The notes beneath the pieces were generated by a model. It had not been told where the DNA came from and did no database searches. It was given only the letters and a program-made list of their open reading frames with translations. Of a stretch of 37,636 bases of DNA, positions 29,818 to 36,876 are shown one piece after another. The translations under genes and the position numbers were made by a program. The stretch is from positions 1 through 37,636 of the IMG/VR virus record IMGVR_UViG_3300027704_000064; one strand, 5' to 3'. Numbering within the stretch: the first letter of the stretch is position 1; each line of letters begins with the position of its first letter. This DNA is from a virus.

Positions 29818-31875
29818 TTAGTTATTTCTAGTTTGTTGAGACTGAGATAGTCGTATTGCTGAGTCCAGATTTATCCGTTTCTCCTCTATGTCCAGTTTAC
29901 GTTCTTTAAGCTGAGTGTCTGCAATTTGTAGCCTTTGTGTAAATTCTTCTTTAGTTACACCTGCTTTAACGTCAGTAACAGCGTCAATTCGCTCATTTTC
30001 AATCTTTCTAGGCTCTAAGTCAGCTTCAACAGTGTATTTATTAGCTCTGGCGTTGCTTTCAGCGGCTTGCGCTTTAAGAACCTCAATTTGCTGAACTTGC
30101 ATTTGCATCTGCATTTCGTGCATCTGCTTTTCCATTTCTACTTTTTCTGGGTTAGGTTCTGCTGCTTTCTTAAGGTCTGCTTTTAAAGCCTCTCCGTTGT
30201 CTAAGTTCATGTTGTCAACAATTGCCTCTACAATGCTCCCGTACATAGGGGATTGGTCTGAAGTAGTCTGAAGCAACTGTACTAGCTGTGAGACTTGATA
30301 TTCTTTGCCCATAAGCCCTAAAGTGGACTCTGCAAGGAACTTATAGTCCTTTACGGGGTAATTATCAGGGTCAAACTGCATGTATCTGTGGGCAGCTTTA
30401 GTGACAAAGGGTAACCAAAATCCGTCTTGAAAGCTAATTAAAGTACGCTTTTGACGCTTAATAATGCTCCCTAAAGCCATAGAAGTAGCTCCAGTCTTGT
30501 TGTTACTACCCATTCCTTGTGCAAATTCAGCCCCGTCTACTGCTCCGGTAGACTGTTGTACCATTTTTTGTAGTTCTGCGGCTTGTGAGAAGGTTATTTG
30601 ATTTACGTTACCAAAGTTAAATTCTTGTAGGACTTCTCTAGGTGGTCCGTTAGTCAATATCATTTTACCGGGACGAACTACGGGTTGATGGCCTCTAGGA
30701 ATGCGTGTAGCGTCCATAGCGAGCATTGGGTGGATAGTTAGGGCCAGAGCATCAATACGCGCCCTAATCTCCGCGTCAAGGGCTTTCTGGCTGTTGTAGC
30801 CCTTCTCACAGACCCCACGGCCCCAGAATAAACCTGGAACAATATCCCACTGAAAAGACACTACGGGCCTGTCTTGCATCATGTAGGGGTTTGTTTCTGC
30901 TTTTAACAGGTTAGTTTCGTTAGCTATTACTACTACTGCCTCAACCCAATAAGAATCGTTTTCAGGGTCTTGTTCTATAGGAGAACCATCTAAGTTAACA
31001 ACCTCAGATAAATCATCCTCACCGTCTTCTGGCGCATTAGCTTGGTCTAAAAGGTGTCTTGGGACAAGGCCCCAATACTTCAAAAGACGTACTTTGTCTT
31101 CATCTGCTGGTGAGTCTAATTCTGGGTTAGGCTCAAGGTCACTGTCGTCTGCTGCTGTGCCTATGTGACAGTCTTTGTATATGCCTTGTTCTTGTAGCTG
31201 TTGTACGTAGTGTAGGGGTACAAACTCATCTGAGGCACAACCGTGTGCTGTATCAACAGAAGTAGCTACGGGGTCAATTAAGAAGTTTTTAGCTTGTATT
31301 GGTTTTAATTTAACTACTGTCCTGTCTACTATCTGTACGCCTATCATAGACAACTGGCCGTCCATTGCAGGTTCTGTAGCAGGAGCCATTTCTTTTACTT
31401 CTTCTAAACAGACTTCAGCAATGCCTGTACCGTAGACCGCTGCGTTAATAAGGACTTCTGAACAGGCTTGTCTAACTTTTTGTAGTCTAAAGTCTTCTTG
31501 TAGTTTGTTCTGTAAGAAAGCAACGTCATTTGGGTCTTGGTCCATTGAGTCATCACGAATACTAAATTCCTGTCCGTGACCAAAGGTAGCTTCTTCAATG
31601 TCACTAACACAAGACTCTACTGCTTGCTGTAGTGCAGGAGTAACAATCTTAGACCTTTCAGTAGTGCGTATGGAGTCTTCTTGTCTCCAGATGCCACGCC
31701 ACAAGCTGTAGTATTCATCCCACTGAGAAAAGTAGTTAGCTTCTGTAAAGTCTGACCACTCCTGTGTTTTACCTAATACGTAAGACTGTAAGGAGCTGCT
31801 AGACTCAAACATGGGGTCGTGATAGCTATCATCTGTTGACTTATCAACTATTGTGGCGTTGTTGTTGTATGCCAT
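29818..31875 (-). CDS. portal (head-tail connector) protein
   Basis: 685 aa. N-terminal half: SLQSYVLGKTQEWSDFTEAN, WRQEDSIRTTERSKIVTPAL; middle: LFWGRGVCEKGYNSQKALDA and RIDALALTIHPMLAMD, which fit portal wing and stem motifs of podovirus connectors. The last 130 residues form a long charged coiled coil (EMEKQMHEMQMQMQVQQIEV) extended beyond T7 gp8 (536 aa). It forms the ring through which DNA enters and leaves. Position after terminase supports this. GGAG precedes the start. Confidence 0.85.
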   Translation of the reverse strand: MAYNNNATIVDKSTDDSYHDPMFESSSSLQSYVLGKTQEWSDFTEANYFSQWDEYYSLWRGIWRQEDSIRTTERSKIVTPALQQAVESCVSDIEEATFGHGQEFSIRDDSMDQDPNDVAFLQNKLQEDFRLQKVRQACSEVLINAAVYGTGIAEVCLEEVKEMAPATEPAMDGQLSMIGVQIVDRTVVKLKPIQAKNFLIDPVATSVDTAHGCASDEFVPLHYVQQLQEQGIYKDCHIGTAADDSDLEPNPELDSPADEDKVRLLKYWGLVPRHLLDQANAPEDGEDDLSEVVNLDGSPIEQDPENDSYWVEAVVVIANETNLLKAETNPYMMQDRPVVSFQWDIVPGLFWGRGVCEKGYNSQKALDAEIRARIDALALTIHPMLAMDATRIPRGHQPVVRPGKMILTNGPPREVLQEFNFGNVNQITFSQAAELQKMVQQSTGAVDGAEFAQGMGSNNKTGATSMALGSIIKRQKRTLISFQDGFWLPFVTKAAHRYMQFDPDNYPVKDYKFLAESTLGLMGKEYQVSQLVQLLQTTSDQSPMYGSIVEAIVDNMNLDNGEALKADLKKAAEPNPEKVEMEKQMHEMQMQMQVQQIEVLKAQAAESNARANKYTVEADLEPRKIENERIDAVTDVKAGVTKEEFTQRLQIADTQLKERKLDIEEKRINLDSAIRLSQSQQTRNN

Positions 31876-31896
31876 ACGGGTAAATCTCCGGTTACT

Positions 31897-32121
31897 CTAG
31901 GGTTTAGTAATGTACGTGTATTCTTTAATTACAGTTAATGTTGCGTTTGCTTGAACTAGCATTAGGGCGTTAGTGTCAAAATCAAAATGTTGAATTGTAC
32001 CTGCTAACGTATTTCCACCAGCACCATGCCCAAAATGTACGGTTACGGCATCACCCATATTAATACTGTTTGCAGTAGGGTTTAAATTATTTCTAAAGCC
32101 TGCTTCTAATACACTAGCCAT
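31897..32121 (-). CDS. hypothetical protein between terminase and portal, 74 aa
   Basis: Starts two bases after the terminase stop region, with AGGAT upstream. Beta-rich (AVTVHFGHGAGGNTLAGTIQ; ALMLVQANATLTVIKEYTYI), with no clear motif. Its position between terminase and portal suggests a head-related role. Unrecognised. Confidence 0.6.
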   Translation of the reverse strand: MASVLEAGFRNNLNPTANSINMGDAVTVHFGHGAGGNTLAGTIQHFDFDTNALMLVQANATLTVIKEYTYITKP

Positions 32122-32124
32122 CTA

Positions 32125-33390
32125 TTAATATCCTGTCAAATCGTCTATGGGTTCCCAGCCTTCTAAGTCATCTATGGCTGCTCCGTAGGCTGGTTGGGAA
32201 AGCTGCTCAATGTACGCTAAAGCGTCTATAAGGTCATCGTGTGTTAGTCTGCTAGGAAACTGAAAAAGCTGGTCCATAAAGGTACTATTCCATTCGCCTA
32301 CGTTTAACGTAATGCGTTTGTTCTCCATAAGCCCCTGTAAGGCCCAAACAACACGGTCTGTTTTTTTCTTATTTCCGTGGCTTAATAGCTCTATTCGGAA
32401 GTATCTATTTAATTTACGTTGTAGGTCTGTGAGAGGAGACATAACTGCTTGTTGAGCAATTCCTTTTTCGATGCCCACCGAGCGTGGTTTATAGTTTTGA
32501 ACCACCTTGAAGATGCGGTTAGCGGTTTCGTTGAGGTCCCAGCGCCCGTGGACAATTTCGTGTACGAACCAGTCCCCTTCGGGATTAACGCCAACAACGG
32601 CGATAGCAGTTTCGTCAAGTCGGGATTTTGTAGTTTTTCCTCCAACGTCTTCAAATCCCGCAAGGTCGCAGGCGATATAGTAGTCGTGACCAGAAAGTGG
32701 CTTTCCACAAGGTTCCTCCCTAAATTGTAACCATTCTTCTCGAAATAGCTCTGAGTCTTTAGCCTCAAACTTAGCTAAGAATTCCTGACGGAAAGCAAAG
32801 CTACTCATTGATTTCTTAGCGGCGTTAATTTCTTCCGGGTCTAAGATGGGGTTATCGTAGCTTGTTAGGTGCCACGCTTTCCAATCTTCATCTCCTGATA
32901 GTTCCGCGTATTGGTATAAGTCCCAGAAGTGATTTCTTCCGGTGGGAGTACCAATAAACACAGCGTGACCCTTTTGGTCAGCTAGGGCAGGCCGTAGTAC
33001 CTCCTCCCAAACAGAAGGCTTCATGCCTGCGTATTCGTCTAATACTACAAATTTAAGAGAGACTCCTCGCATGGTGTCAGGGCGGTCTGAACCCTTGAGG
33101 CTGATTGTTGCACCATTAATGAGCGTAAGCTGTAGATTGTTGATATGTGCTTGTTTAACAACAGGTCTACCAATGTCCATAAGCACTGACCACATAACGT
33201 CTCTTGCTTGTCCTTGGGTCTGTGCGACATAGAATACGTGGCCTTTCTCTGCCTGCAACGCTTCAACAAGTAGTCTGTAAGCGGCGTAGAGGGACTTCCC
33301 GCACCTTCGCCCAGCAGCAATAACTTTAAATCTTGTTTCATCTGCCCATACCTCTTGCTGCCACGGTAACAGCTTTATGTCTAATTCCAT
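32125..33390 (-). CDS. terL: terminase large subunit
   Basis: 421 aa. ATPase with Walker A GRRCGKS (27-33), Walker B FVVLDE (114-119), and motif III-like FIGTPTG near 150. The nuclease part carries YYIACDLAGFED near 208-219, later IGIEKG-like VGIEKGIAQQ and HDDLIDALAY near 386, giving the Asp residues of the RNase H fold. It cuts and pumps DNA into the head. Shorter than T7 gp19 (586 aa) but similar to compact terminases of marine podoviruses. Start overlaps the preceding stop by one base (TAATG). Confidence 0.92.
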   Translation of the reverse strand: MELDIKLLPWQQEVWADETRFKVIAAGRRCGKSLYAAYRLLVEALQAEKGHVFYVAQTQGQARDVMWSVLMDIGRPVVKQAHINNLQLTLINGATISLKGSDRPDTMRGVSLKFVVLDEYAGMKPSVWEEVLRPALADQKGHAVFIGTPTGRNHFWDLYQYAELSGDEDWKAWHLTSYDNPILDPEEINAAKKSMSSFAFRQEFLAKFEAKDSELFREEWLQFREEPCGKPLSGHDYYIACDLAGFEDVGGKTTKSRLDETAIAVVGVNPEGDWFVHEIVHGRWDLNETANRIFKVVQNYKPRSVGIEKGIAQQAVMSPLTDLQRKLNRYFRIELLSHGNKKKTDRVVWALQGLMENKRITLNVGEWNSTFMDQLFQFPSRLTHDDLIDALAYIEQLSQPAYGAAIDDLEGWEPIDDLTGY

Positions 33391-33557
33391 TATTTCTTTG
33401 CGTTCTTTTTAGCAGCCGCTGACAAGTCTTTAAAGTGAAATAGCTTTACGCTAGTCTTGCCGTGAGTTTTTCCACTATGTAACGAACCATCAGGCATCTT
33501 GTGGGTTCCTCCAGAGTGAGAGTCACCATTTTTTTTGTAGTGCTTTACACCTTTCAA
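33390..33557 (-). CDS. second half of a split small protein (GTHKMPDGSLHSGKTH family), 55 aa
   Basis: Open in the +1 frame relative to the 28-aa gene just upstream; the only near start is TTG 33557 without clear ribosome binding site. Core GVKHYKKNGDSHSGGTHKMP and GSLHSGKTHGKTSVKLFHFK is a pattern of small phage proteins, normally preceded by a Lys/Pro-rich segment in the same frame. That segment is present here in the other frame. Either a frameshift joins them, or the gene is broken, or TTG is used. The stop overlaps the terminase start. Confidence 0.5.
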   Translation of the reverse strand: MKGVKHYKKNGDSHSGGTHKMPDGSLHSGKTHGKTSVKLFHFKDLSAAAKKNAKK

Positions 33558-33558
33558 T

Positions 33559-33645
33559 TTAGTAACTACCCAATTTCTTTTTCTTTTTGGGTTTAGGCTT
33601 AGGTGTAGACTTAGCGGGGGTCTTTTTAGCAGCGCTACATTTCAT
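33559..33645 (-). CDS. first half of a split Lys/Pro-rich protein, 28 aa
   Basis: ATG 33645 overlaps the upstream stop (ATGA). Encodes MKCSAAKKTPAKSTPKPKPK followed by KKKKLGSY and a stop at 33559. The A-rich run coding for the lysines (AAAAAGAAAAAG) is slippery-looking; moving +1 there continues into the conserved second half. A single protein of about 80 residues is the probable functional product. Confidence 0.5.
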   Translation of the reverse strand: MKCSAAKKTPAKSTPKPKPKKKKKLGSY

Positions 33646-33899
33646 TTTTTTATTCCTTTAGTTCGTAAAAGTCTTTGAGCTTTGTCCCTTTCTTTATCTG
33701 TTATACCACTACCCGAACCTTTAGCTAAAATGCTTTCTAAAGTTTTTCGGTCTGCTGTTGACAGTCTGGGTGGTCCAGCCATTTTTGATTTAGTAGACTG
33801 TGGTGATTTTGATTTAGTAGACTGTGGTGATTTTGATTTAGTAGAAGTTGAAACTTTATTTCGAGCGGCTGCTCTTTGTTTGTCAGTCATGTTGGGCAT
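33642..33899 (-). CDS. basic repeat protein, 85 aa
   Basis: Contains tandem units STKSKSPQ, STKSKSPQ, STKSKMAG encoded by a 24-bp DNA repeat, in a Ser/Lys-rich arm (RNKVSTSTKSKSPQ), then a helical C-terminus (LSTADRKTLESILAKG; TDKERDKAQRLLRTKGIKK). Basic, DNA-binding-like. Lies between terminase genes. Function unknown. GGAG precedes the start. Confidence 0.55.
   Translation of the reverse strand: MPNMTDKQRAAARNKVSTSTKSKSPQSTKSKSPQSTKSKMAGPPRLSTADRKTLESILAKGSGSGITDKERDKAQRLLRTKGIKK
33787..33845 (-). repeat. 24-bp tandem repeat inside the basic repeat gene
   Basis: Two exact 24-base copies (33787-33810, 33811-33834) and an 11-base partial copy encode STKSKSPQ units. In-frame length change is possible. 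Confidence 0.9.
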
Positions 33900-33909
33900 T
33901 GTTTACTCC

Positions 33910-34041
33910 TTATCTATTGTTTCCTACAAGAATATTCCACAAGTGAATAATCTCTGTTTGTACATCTTCTAAACTCATTGTAAGCTCAGGGTTTGCTTGT
34001 CTTATCATACTAATAAACTGTTCATTGTCTATAGGTGGCAT
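33910..34041 (-). CDS. hypothetical small protein, 43 aa
   Basis: ATG 34041 with GAGGAG upstream; stop at 33910, 10 bases before the next start. Reads MPPIDNEQFISMIRQANPEL then TMSLEDVQTEIIHLWNILVG. Helical, acidic, lies between the TerS-like gene and the basic repeat gene. No family recognised. Too short for many gene callers. Confidence 0.6.
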   Translation of the reverse strand: MPPIDNEQFISMIRQANPELTMSLEDVQTEIIHLWNILVGNNR

Positions 34042-34046
34042 ACTAT

Positions 34047-34412
34047 TTACTCCTCATCTATTGTCTCAAAATCCCCTTCAAGGGACTCATTAGGGGACGA
34101 TAACTCAACTCCAGGAACCCCAGAAATGTTTACAGTAATAGCACTTCTAGTAGTAGTACCCGCTAACTTGTCAAAACCACTAACAGGTAAGATACGGTCT
34201 ACTATCAATTTCCATGCGGCTGATTGGCTTTTATGGTCATCGTTTAAAGCAGCATCAAAGATAGTTTCTAGGACTTTAGCAGACTTAGGGGATTTTAACA
34301 TCCTTTGTCTATATTCTTCCATTATGCCCCTGTCTTCTTTAGGGCGTCCTACTGACTTCTTAGGTGGAGTTTTCTTAGGTCTACCTACCGGATTACCACT
34401 CTTTTTTGTCAT
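34047..34412 (-). CDS. probable terminase small subunit
   Basis: 121 aa. N-terminal basic arm with two AT-hook-like units (VGRPKK and VGRPKE), a helical core (EEYRQRMLKSPKSAKVLETI; HKSQSAAWKLIVDRILPVSG) and an acidic C-terminus (NESLEGDFETIDEE). Small terminases often show this order: DNA-binding arm, oligomer helices, acidic tail to TerL. First gene of the leftward structural operon, downstream of promoter site 6. Assignment by position and sequence pattern, not by a strong motif. Confidence 0.65.
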   Translation of the reverse strand: MTKKSGNPVGRPKKTPPKKSVGRPKEDRGIMEEYRQRMLKSPKSAKVLETIFDAALNDDHKSQSAAWKLIVDRILPVSGFDKLAGTTTRSAITVNISGVPGVELSSPNESLEGDFETIDEE

Positions 34413-34448
34413 ATATTTGGTTAACCTTTTAGTTAATGTTGATTTACA

Positions 34449-34487
34449 CTAGAGAGATAGCAGGAGGGGAGTACCTAAAGGGGCCAT
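34449..34487 (-). CDS. possible 12-residue leader peptide upstream of TerS
   Basis: ATG 34487 has AGGAG (34499-34495) at a 7-base distance and reads MAPLGTPLLLSL then stop, within the leader of the TerS transcript. CAGGAG and CTCCTG flank it as an inverted repeat (34500-34495 and 34466-34461), which may cover the ribosome binding site. Could tune expression of the structural operon; chance occurrence is possible. Confidence 0.3.
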   Translation of the reverse strand: MAPLGTPLLLSL

Positions 34488-34529
34488 GAGGAATCTCCTG
34501 TTGTTTAATTATGTTACCACGTTTAGTTG

Positions 34530-34559
34530 TAAATAATTGTAATCCTGGATTGTACTCAT
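34530..34559 (+). repeat. 30-bp control repeat, copy 2
   Basis: Direct repeat of 586-615 (26 of 30 identical; last 15 bases CTGGATTGTACTCAT exact). It lies between promoter site 6 and the TerS gene, in antisense orientation to that transcript. Confidence 0.6.
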
Positions 34560-34603
34560 TTGGTACTGTTGCTTAACTCTGTGTGTCTATAGGTTACTTA
34601 TTT

Positions 34604-34632
34604 AGTATACCACACTTTTTAACAAAAGTGTC
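34604..34632 (-). promoter_or_regulatory. phage-type promoter, GACAC-N18-TATACT (site 6, structural operon)
   Basis: On the minus strand GACAC (34632-34628), 18 bases, TGG, TATACT (34609-34604), AAAT. Predicted start near 34597, leader about 185 bases before TerS, including the 30-bp repeat and a short leader frame. It would drive the leftward structural operon. Confidence 0.65.
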
Positions 34633-35139
34633 CCTATTGGCCTAAATAGACCTATCTAATTACCCTACTAGTCCCTATGGGAAGCCTTCCTCTAAATGAC
34701 TACACACGCCCCCTGATTGCGAGTAGTTCTCATCCCCCTTCTGGGTGCTAGAGTAATACTTGTATTTTCTTTTAAATTCAGTAGTTTAACTTGTATTTTC
34801 ACCTTTTGAGTAATTATGGGGTTACCCCCTTGTTTTCCTTATAATTAAAACCCCCCGGCCCCTTCTGTTTCCTTGCGCCTCCCACAGCCCTACCACAGAA
34901 TCCCACAGAACACAATGGTATTATTCACGTTGACAAAAGGACACAAGTGTGGGCCATGGTGGGTACCACTATAGCGCCTAACACAGAACACAATAGAATA
35001 CAATGGTAATAATACCGTATACTTATGTATGTTGATGTGCTACCATTATGCAGTAGTATAACTATCTATACCAGGGTAGCTACCATACTACACAATAGAA
35101 TACAAGGTATTTATTTGGTAATAGTTTACACAAATATAA
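34633..35139. other. divergent control region with repeats, candidate origin/regulatory zone
   Basis: No gene seen over this ~500 bp stretch. It holds: two direct copies of ACTTGTATTTTC (34758-34769 and 34789-34800, 31 bp apart); GGGGTTACCCC hairpin near 34818; a C/T-rich run (34850-34885); two copies of CACAGAACACAAT (34904-34916, 34982-34994); two copies of ACACAATAGAATACAA (34988-35003, 35090-35105), with GGTA-containing flanks; and the palindrome GGTAGCTACC (35075-35084). Repeats around AT-rich DNA between divergent operons suit an origin or a multi-site operator. Function is inferred. Confidence 0.5.
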
Positions 35140-35167
35140 TTGACAGTGTACGCCATACGCTTATAAT
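35140..35167 (+). promoter_or_regulatory. perfect sigma70-type promoter for the right early block
   Basis: TTGACA at 35140-35145, 16 bases, TATAAT at 35162-35167: both hexamers match the bacterial consensus. Start expected near 35174, about 40 bases before the first gene (35213). A strong host-type promoter, likely active at once after DNA entry. Confidence 0.8.
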
Positions 35168-35173
35168 TACAGG

Positions 35174-35200
35174 ACACACACACACACATATATATATATA
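35174..35200 (+). repeat. (AC)n-(AT)n dinucleotide tract in the early leader
   Basis: Alternating ACACAC... followed by TATATA... lies between the -10 box and the ribosome binding site AGGA at 35200-35203. Alternating purine-pyrimidine DNA that melts easily; as RNA it leaves an unstructured leader. Confidence 0.85.
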
Positions 35201-35212
35201 GGATGAAACAGC

Positions 35213-35428
35213 ATGGCTACATCATTAAAAGGTTGGAAACGAACAGCGCCACAAGGGGAGCAGACAAGCGCAGACGGTACATATAAGGTCGTTAAGGGCA
35301 CAGACGGTAGTTGGCATTTGTTTAGCATTAAACGTCGGTCAGACCTGTTTTCTTACATGCTAGACACTAGCTATGTTAACACTTACGCAACTATGCGAGC
35401 CGCAAAGCTCGCCTCACAAGGAGTATAG
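35213..35428 (+). CDS. first right-block early protein, 71 aa
   Basis: Directly downstream of the sigma70-type promoter, AGGA 9 bases before ATG. Reads MATSLKGWKRTAPQGEQTSA, DGTYKVVKGTDGSWHLFSIK, then AKLASQGV. Basic, beta-rich middle and helical end, like small early host-takeover proteins, but no family is recognised. Confidence 0.6.
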   Translation: MATSLKGWKRTAPQGEQTSADGTYKVVKGTDGSWHLFSIKRRSDLFSYMLDTSYVNTYATMRAAKLASQGV

Positions 35429-35432
35429 AGAT

Positions 35433-35555
35433 ATGAACATACAATGCGCCACACTATCCGAGCTCGCAAAGGTATGCGCTCAACTGGTACGAGAAGGTGT
35501 CTTGTTTGACGCCCACACTGCCACACTCGAAATCACAATGACCGGAGGTTACTGA
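35433..35555 (+). CDS. small early protein, 40 aa
   Basis: ATG 35433 follows AAGGAG at 35418-35423, so the longer frame starting at 35373 inside the previous gene is not needed. Reads MNIQCATLSELAKVCAQLVR, then EGVLFDAHTATLEITMTGGY. Small alpha-beta protein with the pattern of short phage proteins; unknown function. Confidence 0.6.
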   Translation: MNIQCATLSELAKVCAQLVREGVLFDAHTATLEITMTGGY

Positions 35556-35556
35556 T

Positions 35557-35643
35557 ATGTCACAAGTCGACAGAGCACACAAACTGGTAGTTCAAGCTGT
35601 ACTGCCTGCCTACTTGATTATCACTACATATTTGGGAGTATAG
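35557..35643 (+). CDS. tiny hydrophobic early peptide, 28 aa
   Basis: GGAGG at 35544-35548 sits 8 bases before ATG 35557. Reads MSQVDRAHKLVVQAVLPAYL then IITTYLGV. The last 20 residues are hydrophobic, suggesting membrane attachment. Below usual size limits, but the strong ribosome binding site and exact fit between neighbours support it. Confidence 0.5.
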   Translation: MSQVDRAHKLVVQAVLPAYLIITTYLGV

Positions 35644-35646
35644 AGA

Positions 35647-36486
35647 ATGAAAACAATTACACGCGCAGAAATAATGTCTACAAAGTTACTGACTAACAAA
35701 GCTAAATTGTGGGCATACAGTAATATAGAGTATCTAAATACGCCTATGCGTATACTAGGTACTAGCACAAAGGTCGAGAAAGGTAGCGACAAGCGCGACA
35801 CCTATATTGTTTATATGCAACCCGCTGACAAGGTAGCACTAGACACTATATGCGCCATGGCGGTAGCAGGCGGATGCAAGGCGCCATGTTTAAAGTCTAG
35901 CGGTCAGTTAGGTATAAAGGAAGGTAATGCCGACAGGGCCGCTACAAAGCGCACTGTATGGTACCTTATGCGATATGACTACTTTGTACTCCAGTTAAAA
36001 GCAGACATTGATAAAGCAGAGCGCAAGGCTATAAAAACAGGCATTCCCGCGCTATTCCGTTTAAATGGTACCAGTGATTTAGACTTTTCAGGCATCATAT
36101 CCCAGCGCCCACGTTCACAATTTTATGACTATACCAAAATACTGTCGCGCGTCCGTAAAAATACGTTAGACAACTATGACTTAACTTTTTCTGGTAGTAT
36201 GTATAGCGTACAAAGTAAAGCGGCACTCAAAAAGGCAGTACAGGCACGTTATAAGATAGCCGTGGCGTACAATACAAAAGGTTTGCAGTCAGATAATATA
36301 CAGGTACCTAGTGACGCGGTATCTTTTGATACTACAGACTTACGCCCTCTGGATTCTAGCGGCACCATAGGCGTACTAAAGCGTAAGGGCAGTAACAAAG
36401 TACAACGAGCGAGCGAAGGCTATCAATCCTTTTTTGTTACCGCTGATAACGTAGCAGAGTTTAACAACATAATTGCAAGGGGTTAG
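35647..36486 (+). CDS. conserved phage protein of GP88-like type, 279 aa
   Basis: A cysteine pair in GGCKAPCLKSSGQLG (C77, C81), followed by RAATKRTVWYLMRYDYFVLQ, RLNGTSDLDFSGII (138-151), FYDYTK (159-164), YDLTFSG and VAYNTKG, ending VLKRKG. I know this block order from phage and plasmid proteins of unknown function, often annotated as gene product 88-like. The conserved Asp/Cys positions could mean an enzyme, but none is established. It heads the right early block after two tiny genes, so an early role in host takeover or defence evasion is likely but unproven. Start after GGGAG. Confidence 0.6.
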   Translation: MKTITRAEIMSTKLLTNKAKLWAYSNIEYLNTPMRILGTSTKVEKGSDKRDTYIVYMQPADKVALDTICAMAVAGGCKAPCLKSSGQLGIKEGNADRAATKRTVWYLMRYDYFVLQLKADIDKAERKAIKTGIPALFRLNGTSDLDFSGIISQRPRSQFYDYTKILSRVRKNTLDNYDLTFSGSMYSVQSKAALKKAVQARYKIAVAYNTKGLQSDNIQVPSDAVSFDTTDLRPLDSSGTIGVLKRKGSNKVQRASEGYQSFFVTADNVAEFNNIIARG

Positions 36487-36489
36487 AAA

Positions 36490-36876
36490 ATGAAAAACAA
36501 ACGAGATGGAAAACCTACAGGACAACGTGTGTATGTGTACTTTAACTTACACCGTAAACTCTGGTCTGTCCGAGCGCTAGATGGACCTCACAAGGGCCGT
36601 GTGATAGCGCATAAGCGAGGCGTAGTATTACAAGACGTATCCCCTAGGGTATCGCAAGCGGGACGCCAGCGCGTCCTACGGGAGCGTAAAAAGAATGTAC
36701 ATGCTGGTCTAGTGGGGTATTGGGTGCCGTTCAATACGCCTATAGTCGAACCTATGCGCGCTATAACATACAATCCGTACAAGTACGAGTCATTTGTATA
36801 CGTGGCTGACGAAAGCGCGTACACTGGCACACGTAAAGCACTACTATTAAACAGGACCGTGAGGGTATCACTATGA
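36490..36876 (+). CDS. conserved phage protein with KNVHA motif, 128 aa
   Basis: Reads VYVYFNLHRKLWSVRALDGP, KGRVIAHKRGVVLQDVSPRV and RVLRERKKNVHAGLVGYW. Podovirus and siphovirus proteins with VN.H...WSV......G.V..H......L.D..F.V...GR..VL......NVHA..VG are known to me as a common family without known function. Basic. Located beside the GP88-like and methylase-like genes, a frequent neighbourhood in such phages. Confidence 0.6.
   Translation: MKNKRDGKPTGQRVYVYFNLHRKLWSVRALDGPHKGRVIAHKRGVVLQDVSPRVSQAGRQRVLRERKKNVHAGLVGYWVPFNTPIVEPMRAITYNPYKYESFVYVADESAYTGTRKALLLNRTVRVSL

Noticed and set aside
34930-34975. TTGACA and GGACAC near 34930 as further plus-strand promoters
   Set aside because: No TATACT- or TATAAT-like box at the right distance (GTACCA is found 18 bases after GACAC).
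35173-35201. GACAC at 35173 as a seventh family promoter
   Set aside because: The hexamer 18 bases later is ATATAG within an AT repeat; the match comes from the dinucleotide tract.
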